A program made the translations under genes and the position numbers. From M55B129 sp034189085 (GTDB lineage: Bacteria; Bacillota; Dethiobacteria; DTU022), in NCBI GenBank assembly GCA_034189085.1, contig JAXHVH010000041.1, positions 1 through 21,741 of the forward strand: 21,741 nt of DNA, in the 5' to 3' direction. Below, piece by piece: positions 1 to 7,364 of the stretch (the stretch's first letter is position 1; every line of letters begins with the position of its first letter). The notes beneath the pieces were generated by a model. It saw only the letters and a program-made list of their open reading frames with translations. It had not been told where the DNA came from and searched no databases.

Positions 1-89
1 TTATGTTTTTTATCAAATCTGGCGGGGGAAAATTATCGGTTTGCAACCAGATGCTGCTGACAAATAAATTAAAAGAAAACCGCCGGTTG
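1..89. other. Left-edge sequence, possible gene tail
   Basis: Nothing can be identified firmly. All three forward frames stay open for a while. One reads from the window edge to a TAA at 65-67 and could be the C-terminus of an upstream gene. Another starts at ATG 3 and stops at 92. No frame shows a recognisable motif, so this is recorded only as unassigned sequence upstream of the riboswitch promoter. Confidence 0.25.
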
Positions 90-118
90 TAGACAATCAA
101 AGAATTGAATGATATAAT
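90..118 (+). promoter_or_regulatory. Sigma-A-type promoter of the B12 operon
   Basis: A -35 element TAGACA (90-95, one mismatch to TTGACA) and a perfect -10 TATAAT (113-118) are separated by 17 bp. Transcription would start near 125, just before the cobalamin riboswitch. The -10 box sits inside a perfect 15-bp palindrome (109-123), which may be chance AT-rich symmetry or an operator. Confidence 0.75.
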
Positions 119-138
119 ATCATCGAAAATTTAATAGA

Positions 139-330
139 GCCTGTCAGGTGTCAATCGACTGAAAAGGGAAGCCGGTGAAAATCCGGCGCGGTCCCGCCAC
201 TGTAAGTGGGAAGCGCTTCCTTAAGACCACTGGTTAAAAAGACCGGGAAGGAAGGAAACGCTGTGAACACGAGCCAGGAGACCTGCCTGCCAGAGCGCTA
301 AGCCCCTTCGGGTGAAAGGGTAAGGCGGGG
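139..330 (+). promoter_or_regulatory. Adenosylcobalamin riboswitch
   Basis: The conserved blocks of the cobalamin riboswitch occur in order: the GGTG and AAAGGGAA segments near 146-170, the GGTGAAAATCC hairpin strand (about 174-184), GCCACTG at 196-202, and the B12 box GAGCCAGGAGACCTGCCT at 271-288. The GGCGGGG stretch at 324-330 could pair with the CCCGCC of the L5 region. In this family, cofactor binding normally turns expression off. Here it sits directly upstream of terminator-like hairpins and a corrinoid uptake and assembly operon, so feedback repression by cobalamin is the obvious reading. The exact outer boundaries are approximate. Confidence 0.96.
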
Positions 331-331
331 T

Positions 332-357
332 AAAACCACGTTTTCCCGTGGTTTTTT
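332..357 (+). terminator. Intrinsic terminator of the riboswitch
   Basis: AAAACCACG (332-340) pairs perfectly with CGTGGTTTT (347-355) around a 6-nt loop, and the 3' arm runs into six T (352-357). It lies just downstream of the cobalamin aptamer, the expected position for a ligand-controlled terminator. Confidence 0.8.
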
Positions 358-369
358 GTTTATATAAAG

Positions 370-410
370 AAGCTCCGGCAGTCCCTGATGAAGGCCGGAG
401 CTTAATTTTT
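370..410 (+). terminator. Second terminator-like hairpin before btuF
   Basis: AAGCTCCGGC (370-379) pairs perfectly over 10 bp with GCCGGAGCTT (394-403), with a 14-nt loop and then AATTTTT. It follows the first terminator by 12 bases and ends about 17 bases before the btuF start. It may be a backup terminator, a separately controlled attenuator, or an mRNA 5'-end stabiliser for transcripts that read through. Confidence 0.6.
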
Positions 411-427
411 GAGAGGAGAGAATAGAG

Positions 428-1396
428 TTGAGGAAACGGCATTTATTAATTTTTACCATACTGGTTCTTTGTTTCTTATTGCTTGCCGGCTGTGGTGAAG
501 AACAAGTTGCACCCGCAGAGGAACCGATTGCCGATCTGGATGAAGTTGATCCAGGCGAGAATGTTGAAATGGTGACAGTAACCGATCAGATGGGTCGGGA
601 AGTTGTTTTCGAAGGCATTCCCGAACAAATCATTTCTATGTCGCCCAGCAATACAGAAGTATCCTTTGCCCTTGGGCTCGGGGAGCGTATTGTCGGGGTT
701 ACAGAATACTGTAATTACCCTCCCGAAGCACAGGAAAAGGAAATAATAGGCGGTTTTTCCACTCCCAATATCGAGCTGATTGTTGAACTACAGCCGGACC
801 TGGTTCTTGCTTCTACCATTCATGAAGAAGAGGTCCCGAGGCTGGAGGATCTGGGCATCCAGGTTCTGGTAGTGGAGTCTTCCACTCTGGAAGACCTTTA
901 TACGAGCATTGCTCTAATAGCCAGGGTTACCGGAGTTGTGGATACCGGTGAAGCCCTGATTAATTCGATGCAGGAAGATATCTCTGCCCTGCAATCGGTA
1001 GTTGCTGATATACCTGAGGAAGAAAGAATCAGGGTCTATTATGAAGTGTACTCCGATCCCCTGATGACTGCCGGGCGGGATGCATTCATTACTGAAATTA
1101 TTGCCCTGGCTGGTGGGGTGAACATCTTTGGCGATGTTGAAGAAAACTACCCGCAGATCAGCGCCGAAGTTGTAGCGGAGAGGGGACCGCAGGTGATCCT
1201 CTATCCAGATTATCATGGAACGGCCGATCTGGTTATAGAATCGATGACCGAGAGACCGGGATGGAAAAACATTCCCGCGGTTGTCGAAAACAGGGTCCAT
1301 GCAGTTTCTGACGATGCTTTTGCCCGACCGGGGCCGCGGGCGGTTGAAGCGGTAACTGAAGCGGCGGTGATTTTTTACCCGGAACTGTTTCAATAA
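428..1396 (+). CDS. btuF: Corrinoid ABC transporter substrate-binding lipoprotein
   Basis: A 322-residue periplasmic-binding-protein-type lipoprotein that would capture cobalamin or cobinamide at the outer face of the membrane and pass it to BtuC/BtuD. The N-terminus is basic (MRKRH), then hydrophobic, and ends in a lipobox LLAGC with the acylated Cys at residue 22. An acidic linker follows, then a Fe3+-siderophore/cobalamin-type binding domain with the usual start (VTDQMGREVVFEGIPEQIIS) and the two-lobe pattern, with phrases such as GLGERIVGVTEYCNYP. The start is TTG 428, with GGAGAG at 413-418. It is the first gene after the cobalamin riboswitch and sits upstream of btuC, btuD and the cob genes. 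That context makes corrinoid more likely than siderophore or heme as ligand, although the fold alone cannot tell. Confidence 0.88.
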   Translation: MRKRHLLIFTILVLCFLLLAGCGEEQVAPAEEPIADLDEVDPGENVEMVTVTDQMGREVVFEGIPEQIISMSPSNTEVSFALGLGERIVGVTEYCNYPPEAQEKEIIGGFSTPNIELIVELQPDLVLASTIHEEEVPRLEDLGIQVLVVESSTLEDLYTSIALIARVTGVVDTGEALINSMQEDISALQSVVADIPEEERIRVYYEVYSDPLMTAGRDAFITEIIALAGGVNIFGDVEENYPQISAEVVAERGPQVILYPDYHGTADLVIESMTERPGWKNIPAVVENRVHAVSDDAFARPGPRAVEAVTEAAVIFYPELFQ

Positions 1397-1414
1397 AGAG
1401 CAGGGATTGATGCC

Positions 1415-2569
1415 TTGATTACAGGAGACGTCGCTTCCCCCACAACAATAGTTACAAAAGCAGGCAGGGTGATGACAACGGATACGGGCAATTACAAAAA
1501 CAAGGAAATAAAAAGGGAAAAAGGGCTTAAAAAACCGCTTTTTATGGCTGTCCTGCTGCTCTTTCTTGTCCTGGTAATAATTGCAGCTACTATTTTGGGA
1601 GCGGTCCAGATCAGCTGGCGCAACATTTTAAGTATCCTGGCCGATGCTCTGCCTTTTTATTCATCATCACGGGCTGCCGAAATTGTCCCGGTCTACCGGG
1701 ATATCCTGCTGCAAATACGTATACCCCGCGTTCTTCTTGCTGCAGCAGTGGGCAGTTCACTGGCCGTGTCCGGAGCGGTTTTCCAGGGGCTTTTTCGCAA
1801 CCCCATGGCCGATCCTTACGTTATCGGCATTTCTTCGGGAGCAGCTCTCGGTGCGGTTTTTGCCATGCTCGGTGGTTTCAGTTTGAGTCTCGGCGGATTC
1901 GGGGCGGTGCCGCTTTTCGCTTTCCTCGGCGGAATTGTTACCATAACCATCGTTTATGCAATGGCCAGGGTTGGGCGGGCGGTGCCGGTAATGACCCTGC
2001 TTCTGGCCGGCATCGCTGTTAGCGCTTTTCTGTCGGCGCTGGTATCCTTGCTCACTTACTTTGCCGGTGAACAGCTCCACCAGGTTGTTTTTTGGATGAT
2101 GGGCGGCCTGGGCGGGGCGACATGGCACCAGGTAAAAGTGATGATTCCTTATGCCCTGGCCGGTTACATCTGTGTCAGTATTTTTTCCCGTGAGCTGAAC
2201 GCCATGCTAATGGGTGAAGAAACGGCCAGTCACCTTGGTGTTGACACGGAGAAGGTAAAGAAAATTCTCCTGGTCGGTGCGTCCCTGCTGGTGGCGGCGG
2301 CGGTCTCTACCAGCGGGATCATCGGTTTTATCGGCCTTGTGGTTCCGCATTTTGTTCGCCTGGTGGCCGGGCCGGATCATCGCTTTCTTATACCCGCTTC
2401 GGCCTTGCTGGGCGGGGCGCTGCTTATTGCTACTGATACGCTTGCCCGGGTAATCATTGCCCCAACAGAATTGCCGGTAGGTATTATAACTGCCTTGATA
2501 GGAGCGCCCATGTTCATCTACCTGCTGAAGAGAAGAAAGAAACTGCGCTATTTTGGCGGAGGAGGGTAA
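1415..2569 (+). CDS. btuC: Corrinoid ABC transporter permease
   Basis: A 384-residue FecCD/BtuC-family permease that forms the membrane channel for corrinoid import. After an unusually long polar N-terminus of about 40 residues it shows repeated hydrophobic segments consistent with about ten helices. The family signature GAVFQGLFRNPMADPYVIG is present, as is the cytoplasmic loop GEETASHLGVDTEKVK that contacts the ATPase, and the conserved GFIGLVVPHFVRL. The start is uncertain. TTG 1415 has an AGGGA about 8 bases upstream, while ATG 1472 (or GTG 1469) would remove about 19 residues of the polar extension. It lies 18 bases after btuF and 6 bases before btuD. Siderophore or heme permeases share the fold, and the assignment rests on context. 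Confidence 0.88.
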   Translation: MITGDVASPTTIVTKAGRVMTTDTGNYKNKEIKREKGLKKPLFMAVLLLFLVLVIIAATILGAVQISWRNILSILADALPFYSSSRAAEIVPVYRDILLQIRIPRVLLAAAVGSSLAVSGAVFQGLFRNPMADPYVIGISSGAALGAVFAMLGGFSLSLGGFGAVPLFAFLGGIVTITIVYAMARVGRAVPVMTLLLAGIAVSAFLSALVSLLTYFAGEQLHQVVFWMMGGLGGATWHQVKVMIPYALAGYICVSIFSRELNAMLMGEETASHLGVDTEKVKKILLVGASLLVAAAVSTSGIIGFIGLVVPHFVRLVAGPDHRFLIPASALLGGALLIATDTLARVIIAPTELPVGIITALIGAPMFIYLLKRRKKLRYFGGGG

Positions 2570-2575
2570 ACCGGT

Positions 2576-3853
2576 TTGGGTTTAAACATTGATGTAGAAG
2601 GGTTAAAACTTGCTTATGATACTGTCCCGGTTCTCGACGGGACTAACTTCAGGGTGGAGCGTGGCGATCTCGTAGCCCTGCTCGGGGCTAACGGAGCAGG
2701 CAAGTCAACCTTGCTTCGCTGTATTAGCCGGATCCTTCAGCCTGCAGCAGGAAGTATTTTACTTGATGGACGAGAGCTGCGGCATTTCAGCAGCAGGGAG
2801 GCAGCCCGCCTCATGGCGGTGGTGCCCCAGGAAACGGCGGCCGATTTTGATTTTACCGTCGAAGATATTGTCATGATGGGCCGTTTCCCCTACCTGAGAC
2901 GTTTCAGGAAAGAAGAAGGTAAAGATCATGATGCCGTCAGGCGGGCAATGGAGATGACCGGAGTAGCCCACCTGGCTGAGCGATCCATTGCCGCTCTCAG
3001 CGGTGGAGAGAAACAGAGAGTGATCATGGCCCGTGCTGTGGCCCAGCAGCCGGAAGTGCTGCTTCTCGATGAGCCGACGGCCAATCTTGATATTGGGTAC
3101 CAGTCCATGTTCCTTGAACTGGCTGCACGCCTCAACAGGGAACAGGGAGTAACAGTGATTGCTGCCATTCATGATATTAACCTGGCTGTTCATCATTTTA
3201 ACCGTTTTATACTTCTTTCCGGTGGCAGGGTTTTGGCTGCAGGACGGGCGGAAGAGGTTATCACTTCGGAAAACATCCAGAAATCTTACGGGGTAAAAGC
3301 TTCTATTTACAGGCATCCTCTCCATGGAGTCCTTCAGGTCAGTGTTGTGGGCAAAGAAAAGAATGCCGCCATCAATCAGAATGGGCCGGAAGTGCATGTG
3401 ATCGGTGGTGGGGAAGAAGCGTTGCCTGTTCTTGAACTCCTTAGCCAGAGTGGATACCGGTTGTCAGTGGGTCCAGTTTCAGCTCAGGACAGCAGCTGTC
3501 GTTTTGCTCATTTTCACAGCTTTCCGGTGGTTATCGTGCCCCCCTTTACAAGCATGAAGAGCGAACACCGCCAGGAACATCTTAGTTTGATGCGCCGGGC
3601 ATCGGCAATTGTTGTGCCGCCCATTCCCTTCGGTGAGGGCAACCTGCCCATCCTGGAGCAGGTGACTGTCATTTTAGCAGAAGGTAAAAAAGTTTATCTC
3701 ATTGATCTGAGGGGCGTGGCAGAGCGTGACTACAGCGGGGGCAAAGCCCTCAAACTTCTGCAGGAAATGGTGGGCAATGGAGCGGTGGCTATGGAAACAA
3801 TAGAGTCTTTGCCTGAAATAATTGGCAGCAGCGGAGGCGGAATGGATGAATGA
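2576..3853 (+). CDS. btuD: Corrinoid ABC transporter ATPase with extra C-terminal domain
   Basis: A 425-residue protein, against roughly 250-270 for a plain BtuD. Residues 1-255 are a complete ABC ATPase: Walker A GANGAGKST (37-45), Q-loop Q85, signature LSGGEKQR (141-148), Walker B VLLLDEP (161-167) and H-loop His199. It would power BtuFC import. Residues about 271-417 form a second domain with a Rossmann-like opening, VHVIGGGEEALPVLELL, and a conserved-looking block, VVPPIPFGEGNLPILE (346-361). The glycine-rich loop suggests binding of a nucleotide or related ligand, but the function is not known to me. The start is TTG 2576 with a strong GGAGGAGGG about 9 bases upstream. The 3' end overlaps cobU by 8 bases, indicating translational coupling. 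Confidence 0.9.
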   Translation: MGLNIDVEGLKLAYDTVPVLDGTNFRVERGDLVALLGANGAGKSTLLRCISRILQPAAGSILLDGRELRHFSSREAARLMAVVPQETAADFDFTVEDIVMMGRFPYLRRFRKEEGKDHDAVRRAMEMTGVAHLAERSIAALSGGEKQRVIMARAVAQQPEVLLLDEPTANLDIGYQSMFLELAARLNREQGVTVIAAIHDINLAVHHFNRFILLSGGRVLAAGRAEEVITSENIQKSYGVKASIYRHPLHGVLQVSVVGKEKNAAINQNGPEVHVIGGGEEALPVLELLSQSGYRLSVGPVSAQDSSCRFAHFHSFPVVIVPPFTSMKSEHRQEHLSLMRRASAIVVPPIPFGEGNLPILEQVTVILAEGKKVYLIDLRGVAERDYSGGKALKLLQEMVGNGAVAMETIESLPEIIGSSGGGMDE

Positions 3854-4454
3854 CAAGCTTGAAGGTAAACAAAGAGGTCTATTAATGCTCATCACGGGCG
3901 GGGTGCGCAGCGGTAAAAGCAGTTTTGCTGAAAAAATTGCCGCGGAAAGCGGCAGGGAGCTCATTTACCTGGCTACCGCCAGGGTGGAGGATGAGGAAAT
4001 GCGTGAAAGGGTTGCCTGCCACCGGAGCAGACGACCGGCAGAATTGCAAACCATCGAGGAGCCGCTGGAGCCGCATCGAATACTGGAGAAGGAAGGAGAA
4101 GGCGGCAGGCTGGTCCTTGTTGACTGCCTGACCATTCTTATCAGCAACCGCCTCCTTGCCGATATTGATCGGCACGGAGCAGTCAGGGAGGGTGAAGATA
4201 TTTTTGTCGATGAAAAAATGCTGGATGAAGCTGCAGAGCGGACATTTGAATACATAAAGGTTTTTTCCGCAGCTGCTCGCAGTTGCCCTGCGGATGTGGT
4301 AGTAGTAACCAATGAAGTGGGTATGGGTGTAGTTCCCGCCTATCCACTTGGCCGCGTGTTTCGCGATCTCTCGGGACGGGCTAACCAGGTGCTGGCAGCT
4401 GCATCAGACCGGGTCTGGATGGTTGTCTGCGGTATTCCGCAGCAAATAAAATAA
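3846..4454 (+). CDS. cobU: Adenosylcobinamide kinase / guanylyltransferase
   Basis: A 202-residue bifunctional enzyme that phosphorylates adenosylcobinamide and then transfers GMP to give adenosylcobinamide-GDP for nucleotide-loop assembly. Visible family features are the P-loop GGVRSGKS (18-25), YLATA, the RVACHRSRRP segment carrying the likely guanylylated His59, LVDCLTILISN, NEVGMGVVP and the FRDLSGRANQVLA helix. ATG 3846 is preferred because GGAGGCGG (3833-3840) lies just upstream and the family P-loop follows closely. The start overlaps the btuD stop. The following gene starts immediately after the stop codon. Confidence 0.95.
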   Translation: MNDKLEGKQRGLLMLITGGVRSGKSSFAEKIAAESGRELIYLATARVEDEEMRERVACHRSRRPAELQTIEEPLEPHRILEKEGEGGRLVLVDCLTILISNRLLADIDRHGAVREGEDIFVDEKMLDEAAERTFEYIKVFSAAARSCPADVVVVTNEVGMGVVPAYPLGRVFRDLSGRANQVLAAASDRVWMVVCGIPQQIK

Positions 4455-5417
4455 ATGGATCGGCCTTTGCTTTTTGCCCTTGCTTTTTGTGCAGCTTACT
4501 TCCTGGATCTGATCCTGGGGGATCCGCAGGGTTGGCCCCACCCGGTGAGGCAGCTGGGGAAGATCATCATATTTCTGGAGAGGGCGGCCCGTAAAACATG
4601 CCGTTCGCCGGCAGCCTTAAAGGCGGCGGGAGCAGTTATTTTAATCATTGCTGCCGGGGGTTCAGCTATGGCAGTGTTTTTGGCCCTCAGGGCAGCTTAC
4701 AGTTTTCATGTCGCTGCCGGGCTGATCCTGGAAATATATCTTTTTTACTCTGTTTTGGGCGGAGGTGATCTGCGCAGCCACATTACCCGGGTGGAACGTC
4801 CTCTGGGTGAAGGCAGCCGTGGGAAAGCTCGTTCTGCCGTTGCCATGCTGGTCAGCCGCGACACAGGTGCCCTGGATGAGAGTGGTATTGCCCGTGCTGC
4901 CCTGGAGAGCCTTTTTGAAAACAGTTCTGATGGTCTGGTGGCCCCGCTGATATTTGCCGCTTTCCTGGGACCGGTGGGGGCAGTATTTTACAAGGCGGTA
5001 AATACTCTCGATTCCATGATCGGCTACAAAACAGAAGAATATGCTGCGCTCGGTTTTTTTGCAGCAAAGGCCGATGATCTTTTGAATCTTATTCCGGCCC
5101 GCTTCACTGCTTTGCTCATTGTTGCCCTTGGCCTGTTGCAGGGCCGGGCTGGTGATTCATGGCGGGTTTTAAAAAAGGACCGCTACAATCACGACAGCCC
5201 CAACAGTGCCTGGCCGGAAGCGGCGGCAGCCGGGGTTCTGGGCGTCAGCCTGGGTGGTGTTGATGTTTATGGGGGTAAGAGGATTGAACGTCCGATTATC
5301 AATGCCTGGGGATGCCCTGCACAGTACACTGACCTGCGAAACGGGCTGGTTCTGTTCGGCAGATTATCTATTGCTGCTTTTGTCCTGACTTTACTGGCGG
5401 CGTGGTGGATAAGATAG
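4455..5417 (+). CDS. cbiB: Adenosylcobinamide-phosphate synthase
   Basis: A 320-residue integral membrane enzyme that joins adenosylcobyric acid to (R)-1-amino-2-propanol phosphate, the product of CobD. Family motifs visible include LILGDPQGWPHPVRQLG near the N-terminus, ESLFENSSDGLVAPLIF, the YKAVNTLDSMIGYK segment and RYNHDSPNSAWPEAAAAG. Several hydrophobic segments agree with a polytopic protein. The start ATG 4455 directly abuts the cobU TAA, and there is no clear Shine-Dalgarno site, so translation probably depends on ribosomes finishing cobU. The gene is called cobD in the Pseudomonas nomenclature, not to be confused with the cobD decarboxylase further downstream here. Confidence 0.95.
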   Translation: MDRPLLFALAFCAAYFLDLILGDPQGWPHPVRQLGKIIIFLERAARKTCRSPAALKAAGAVILIIAAGGSAMAVFLALRAAYSFHVAAGLILEIYLFYSVLGGGDLRSHITRVERPLGEGSRGKARSAVAMLVSRDTGALDESGIARAALESLFENSSDGLVAPLIFAAFLGPVGAVFYKAVNTLDSMIGYKTEEYAALGFFAAKADDLLNLIPARFTALLIVALGLLQGRAGDSWRVLKKDRYNHDSPNSAWPEAAAAGVLGVSLGGVDVYGGKRIERPIINAWGCPAQYTDLRNGLVLFGRLSIAAFVLTLLAAWWIR

Positions 5418-5434
5418 GGGGAGGTTTTCTTAAT

Positions 5435-6250
5435 TTGAAAAGTTATCTGCGGGCTCTTGCTTTTTTAACGATTGCACCGTTACCCTTCATTCGCTTTGAA
5501 GAAGGAGGTGAAGATCTTACATCTGCGGCTGTTGCATTTCCCCTGGCCGGGGCGACCCTGGGTTTGGTCCTTGCCGTTGCCGCCTATGTAATCATGTTGA
5601 TTTTTCCCCCATATCCGACAGCGGTTGTGGTGATGGCCCTGTCGTTATTCCTCACACGAGGCCTGCATTTTGATGGCCTGGCTGATACGGCCGACGGCCT
5701 GTTGGGAACGACAGATCGTAAAAAGGCTTTTATAGCCATGAAGGACAGTGCCATCGGGGTCATGGGCACTGCGGTTCTTCTTTTTGTCTATCTGCTGAAA
5801 TTGGCTTTGCTGGCCGGTCTCCTGCCCGGGGCGGTTCCGGCTGCGGTTTTCCTGATGATTGTTGCCGGCAGGTGGGCCATTGTCTGCAGTGGATCCTGGT
5901 TCCCTCCGGCTCGTGACCAGGGGCTGGGCGGCCTTTTCCTGCGTGGTTTGAAGCCGGTCATTTTTTTGAAAGCATCCCTGGCAGCGATCCTGCTGCTGGT
6001 TTTAATTTTTTTATTGTGGCCGGATTTGCTGCTGCCGGGCGTCATCGGCATCCTGTTTGCCCTGGTGGCGGCTTATCTGCTGGCCCTTTATGCTTCGCAC
6101 CGGCTGGGAGGTCTTACCGGCGACATTCTCGGTGCTGCCAGTGAACTGGGCGAACTTTTTTTTCTGATTGGGTATTTTGTCATCCTGCAGTTTGGTGATG
6201 CTGCAGAACCTTTTTACAGGGCGGTGATTCTGCTTGCAGAAGGAATTTAA
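5435..6250 (+). CDS. cobS: Adenosylcobinamide-GDP ribazoletransferase (cobalamin synthase)
   Basis: A 271-residue membrane enzyme that condenses adenosylcobinamide-GDP (from CobU) with alpha-ribazole or its phosphate (from CobT) to close the nucleotide loop. The diagnostic motif RGLHFDGLADTADGLLG is present, followed by MKDSAIGVMG and a series of hydrophobic helices. TTG 5435 is preferred: GGGGGAGG (5416-5423) lies upstream and the protein then begins MKSYLRALAFLTIAPLP, as in the family. A GTG at 5402 inside cbiB would add 11 residues of poor fit. The 3' end overlaps the next gene by 17 bases. Confidence 0.95.
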   Translation: MKSYLRALAFLTIAPLPFIRFEEGGEDLTSAAVAFPLAGATLGLVLAVAAYVIMLIFPPYPTAVVVMALSLFLTRGLHFDGLADTADGLLGTTDRKKAFIAMKDSAIGVMGTAVLLFVYLLKLALLAGLLPGAVPAAVFLMIVAGRWAIVCSGSWFPPARDQGLGGLFLRGLKPVIFLKASLAAILLLVLIFLLWPDLLLPGVIGILFALVAAYLLALYASHRLGGLTGDILGAASELGELFFLIGYFVILQFGDAAEPFYRAVILLAEGI

Positions 6251-7364
6251 CGACGAAACAGGAGGCCACGGCGGTGATCTTTCCCGGGCCCTGAGTCGGT
6301 GGAATCCCGGTGTCGATTTGCTCGATTTCAGCAGCAATATCAACCCCTGCGGACCGCCCTCCGGGCTGCTCACTCACCTGCACCGTGAACTGGACAGGAT
6401 TACCGCTTACCCGGTTCCCCAGGCCCGGGAACTGCGGAAGGTTTTGGCCGGCTATCTCGGAGTACCGGTCAGCAGGTTGCTCCTTGGCAACGGGGCAACG
6501 GAACTAATTCACCTGCTGACCCTGTGGCGGAAACCACAGAAGGTGCTTGTTCCTGCTCCCTCTTTTTCCGAATACCGGCGGGCGGCTTGCCTGGCTGGAG
6601 CGGAAGTGGAGGAATACCCTCTTCCTCCGGGAGAAGAATTTGTTTCTCTCCCTCCAGTTATAAACATTGAAAGGGGAGATCTGGTCGTATTCTGCAATCC
6701 CAATAATCCTACCGGCCAGCTGTACAGCCGCCGGACGCTACTCTCACTGGCTGATACGGTTAAGGACAGAAGGTCCGAGCTGTTGCTCGATGAAAGTTTT
6801 ATTCCCTTGTCGGGGCGGGAGGAAGAAAGTCTGCGCCACCGGGAGGGTGGCGGATTGTGGATTGTCCTATCTCTGACCAAATTATGGAGTTTGCCCGGAC
6901 TGCGTCTGGGTTGCCTGATTGGGCCAGAGGAGAACATCGGAGAGCTGACCCGCTGGGGCGATCCCTGGCGGGTTAATAGCCTGGCCCAGGCTGCCGGGTT
7001 ATACTGCCTGAAGCAGGAAAGCTTTTTGAAAAAGTCTCTCGAGATAATCGGAAAAGAGCGTTCTTTCATGAAACAGAATTTGCGGGAAAGCGGACATTTC
7101 AAAGTTTTTGAAGGGGCAGCCAATTACCTTCTCCTGCAGGGTCTTGATTTTTCATTTGACGCTGCCGATCTGCAGGCTTACCTGGCCAAACGGGGTTTAC
7201 TGATCAGGCGAGCCGACAATTTTAGCGGTTTGGATAAAACATATTTCCGTATAGCTGTTCTCAGGCGGCATGATAATTTGCGGTTACTGCGGGGAATTGA
7301 TAACTGGTTCGAAGAAGGTTGCCCGGGGTCCGGGCAGGAAGATTGGGAAGGAGAGGAATGCTAA
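6234..7364 (+). CDS. cobD: L-threonine-O-3-phosphate decarboxylase-type PLP enzyme
   Basis: A 376-residue fold-type I PLP enzyme of the histidinol-phosphate aminotransferase family. The opening GGHGGDLSRAL...LDFSSNINPCGPP is characteristic of CobD, which makes (R)-1-amino-2-propanol phosphate for CbiB. The PLP features are NPNNPTG (155-161), DESF (186-189) and the Schiff-base Lys216 in SLTKLWSLPGLRLG. The start TTG 6234 lies inside cobS and no better start precedes the conserved GGHGGDL block. A GGCGGTG upstream could serve as ribosome site. The stop TAA shares its last base with the ATG of cobQ. A plain aminotransferase role is possible but unlikely in this operon. No threonine kinase gene is seen here. 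Confidence 0.9.
   Translation: MQKEFNDETGGHGGDLSRALSRWNPGVDLLDFSSNINPCGPPSGLLTHLHRELDRITAYPVPQARELRKVLAGYLGVPVSRLLLGNGATELIHLLTLWRKPQKVLVPAPSFSEYRRAACLAGAEVEEYPLPPGEEFVSLPPVINIERGDLVVFCNPNNPTGQLYSRRTLLSLADTVKDRRSELLLDESFIPLSGREEESLRHREGGGLWIVLSLTKLWSLPGLRLGCLIGPEENIGELTRWGDPWRVNSLAQAAGLYCLKQESFLKKSLEIIGKERSFMKQNLRESGHFKVFEGAANYLLLQGLDFSFDAADLQAYLAKRGLLIRRADNFSGLDKTYFRIAVLRRHDNLRLLRGIDNWFEEGCPGSGQEDWEGEEC

Noticed and set aside
12..92. Short forward frames at the left edge as a small gene.
   Set aside because: Three frames are open, none has a ribosome site or a recognisable motif.
384..394. CTGATGA in the loop of the second hairpin resembles the hammerhead ribozyme core.
   Set aside because: No GAAA core partner and no three-helix arrangement can be found nearby; the bases lie in the loop of a simple terminator-like hairpin.
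914..1393. Long open frame on the minus strand inside btuF.
   Set aside because: It is fully covered by a well-supported gene on the plus strand and its translation shows no domain; an antisense shadow.
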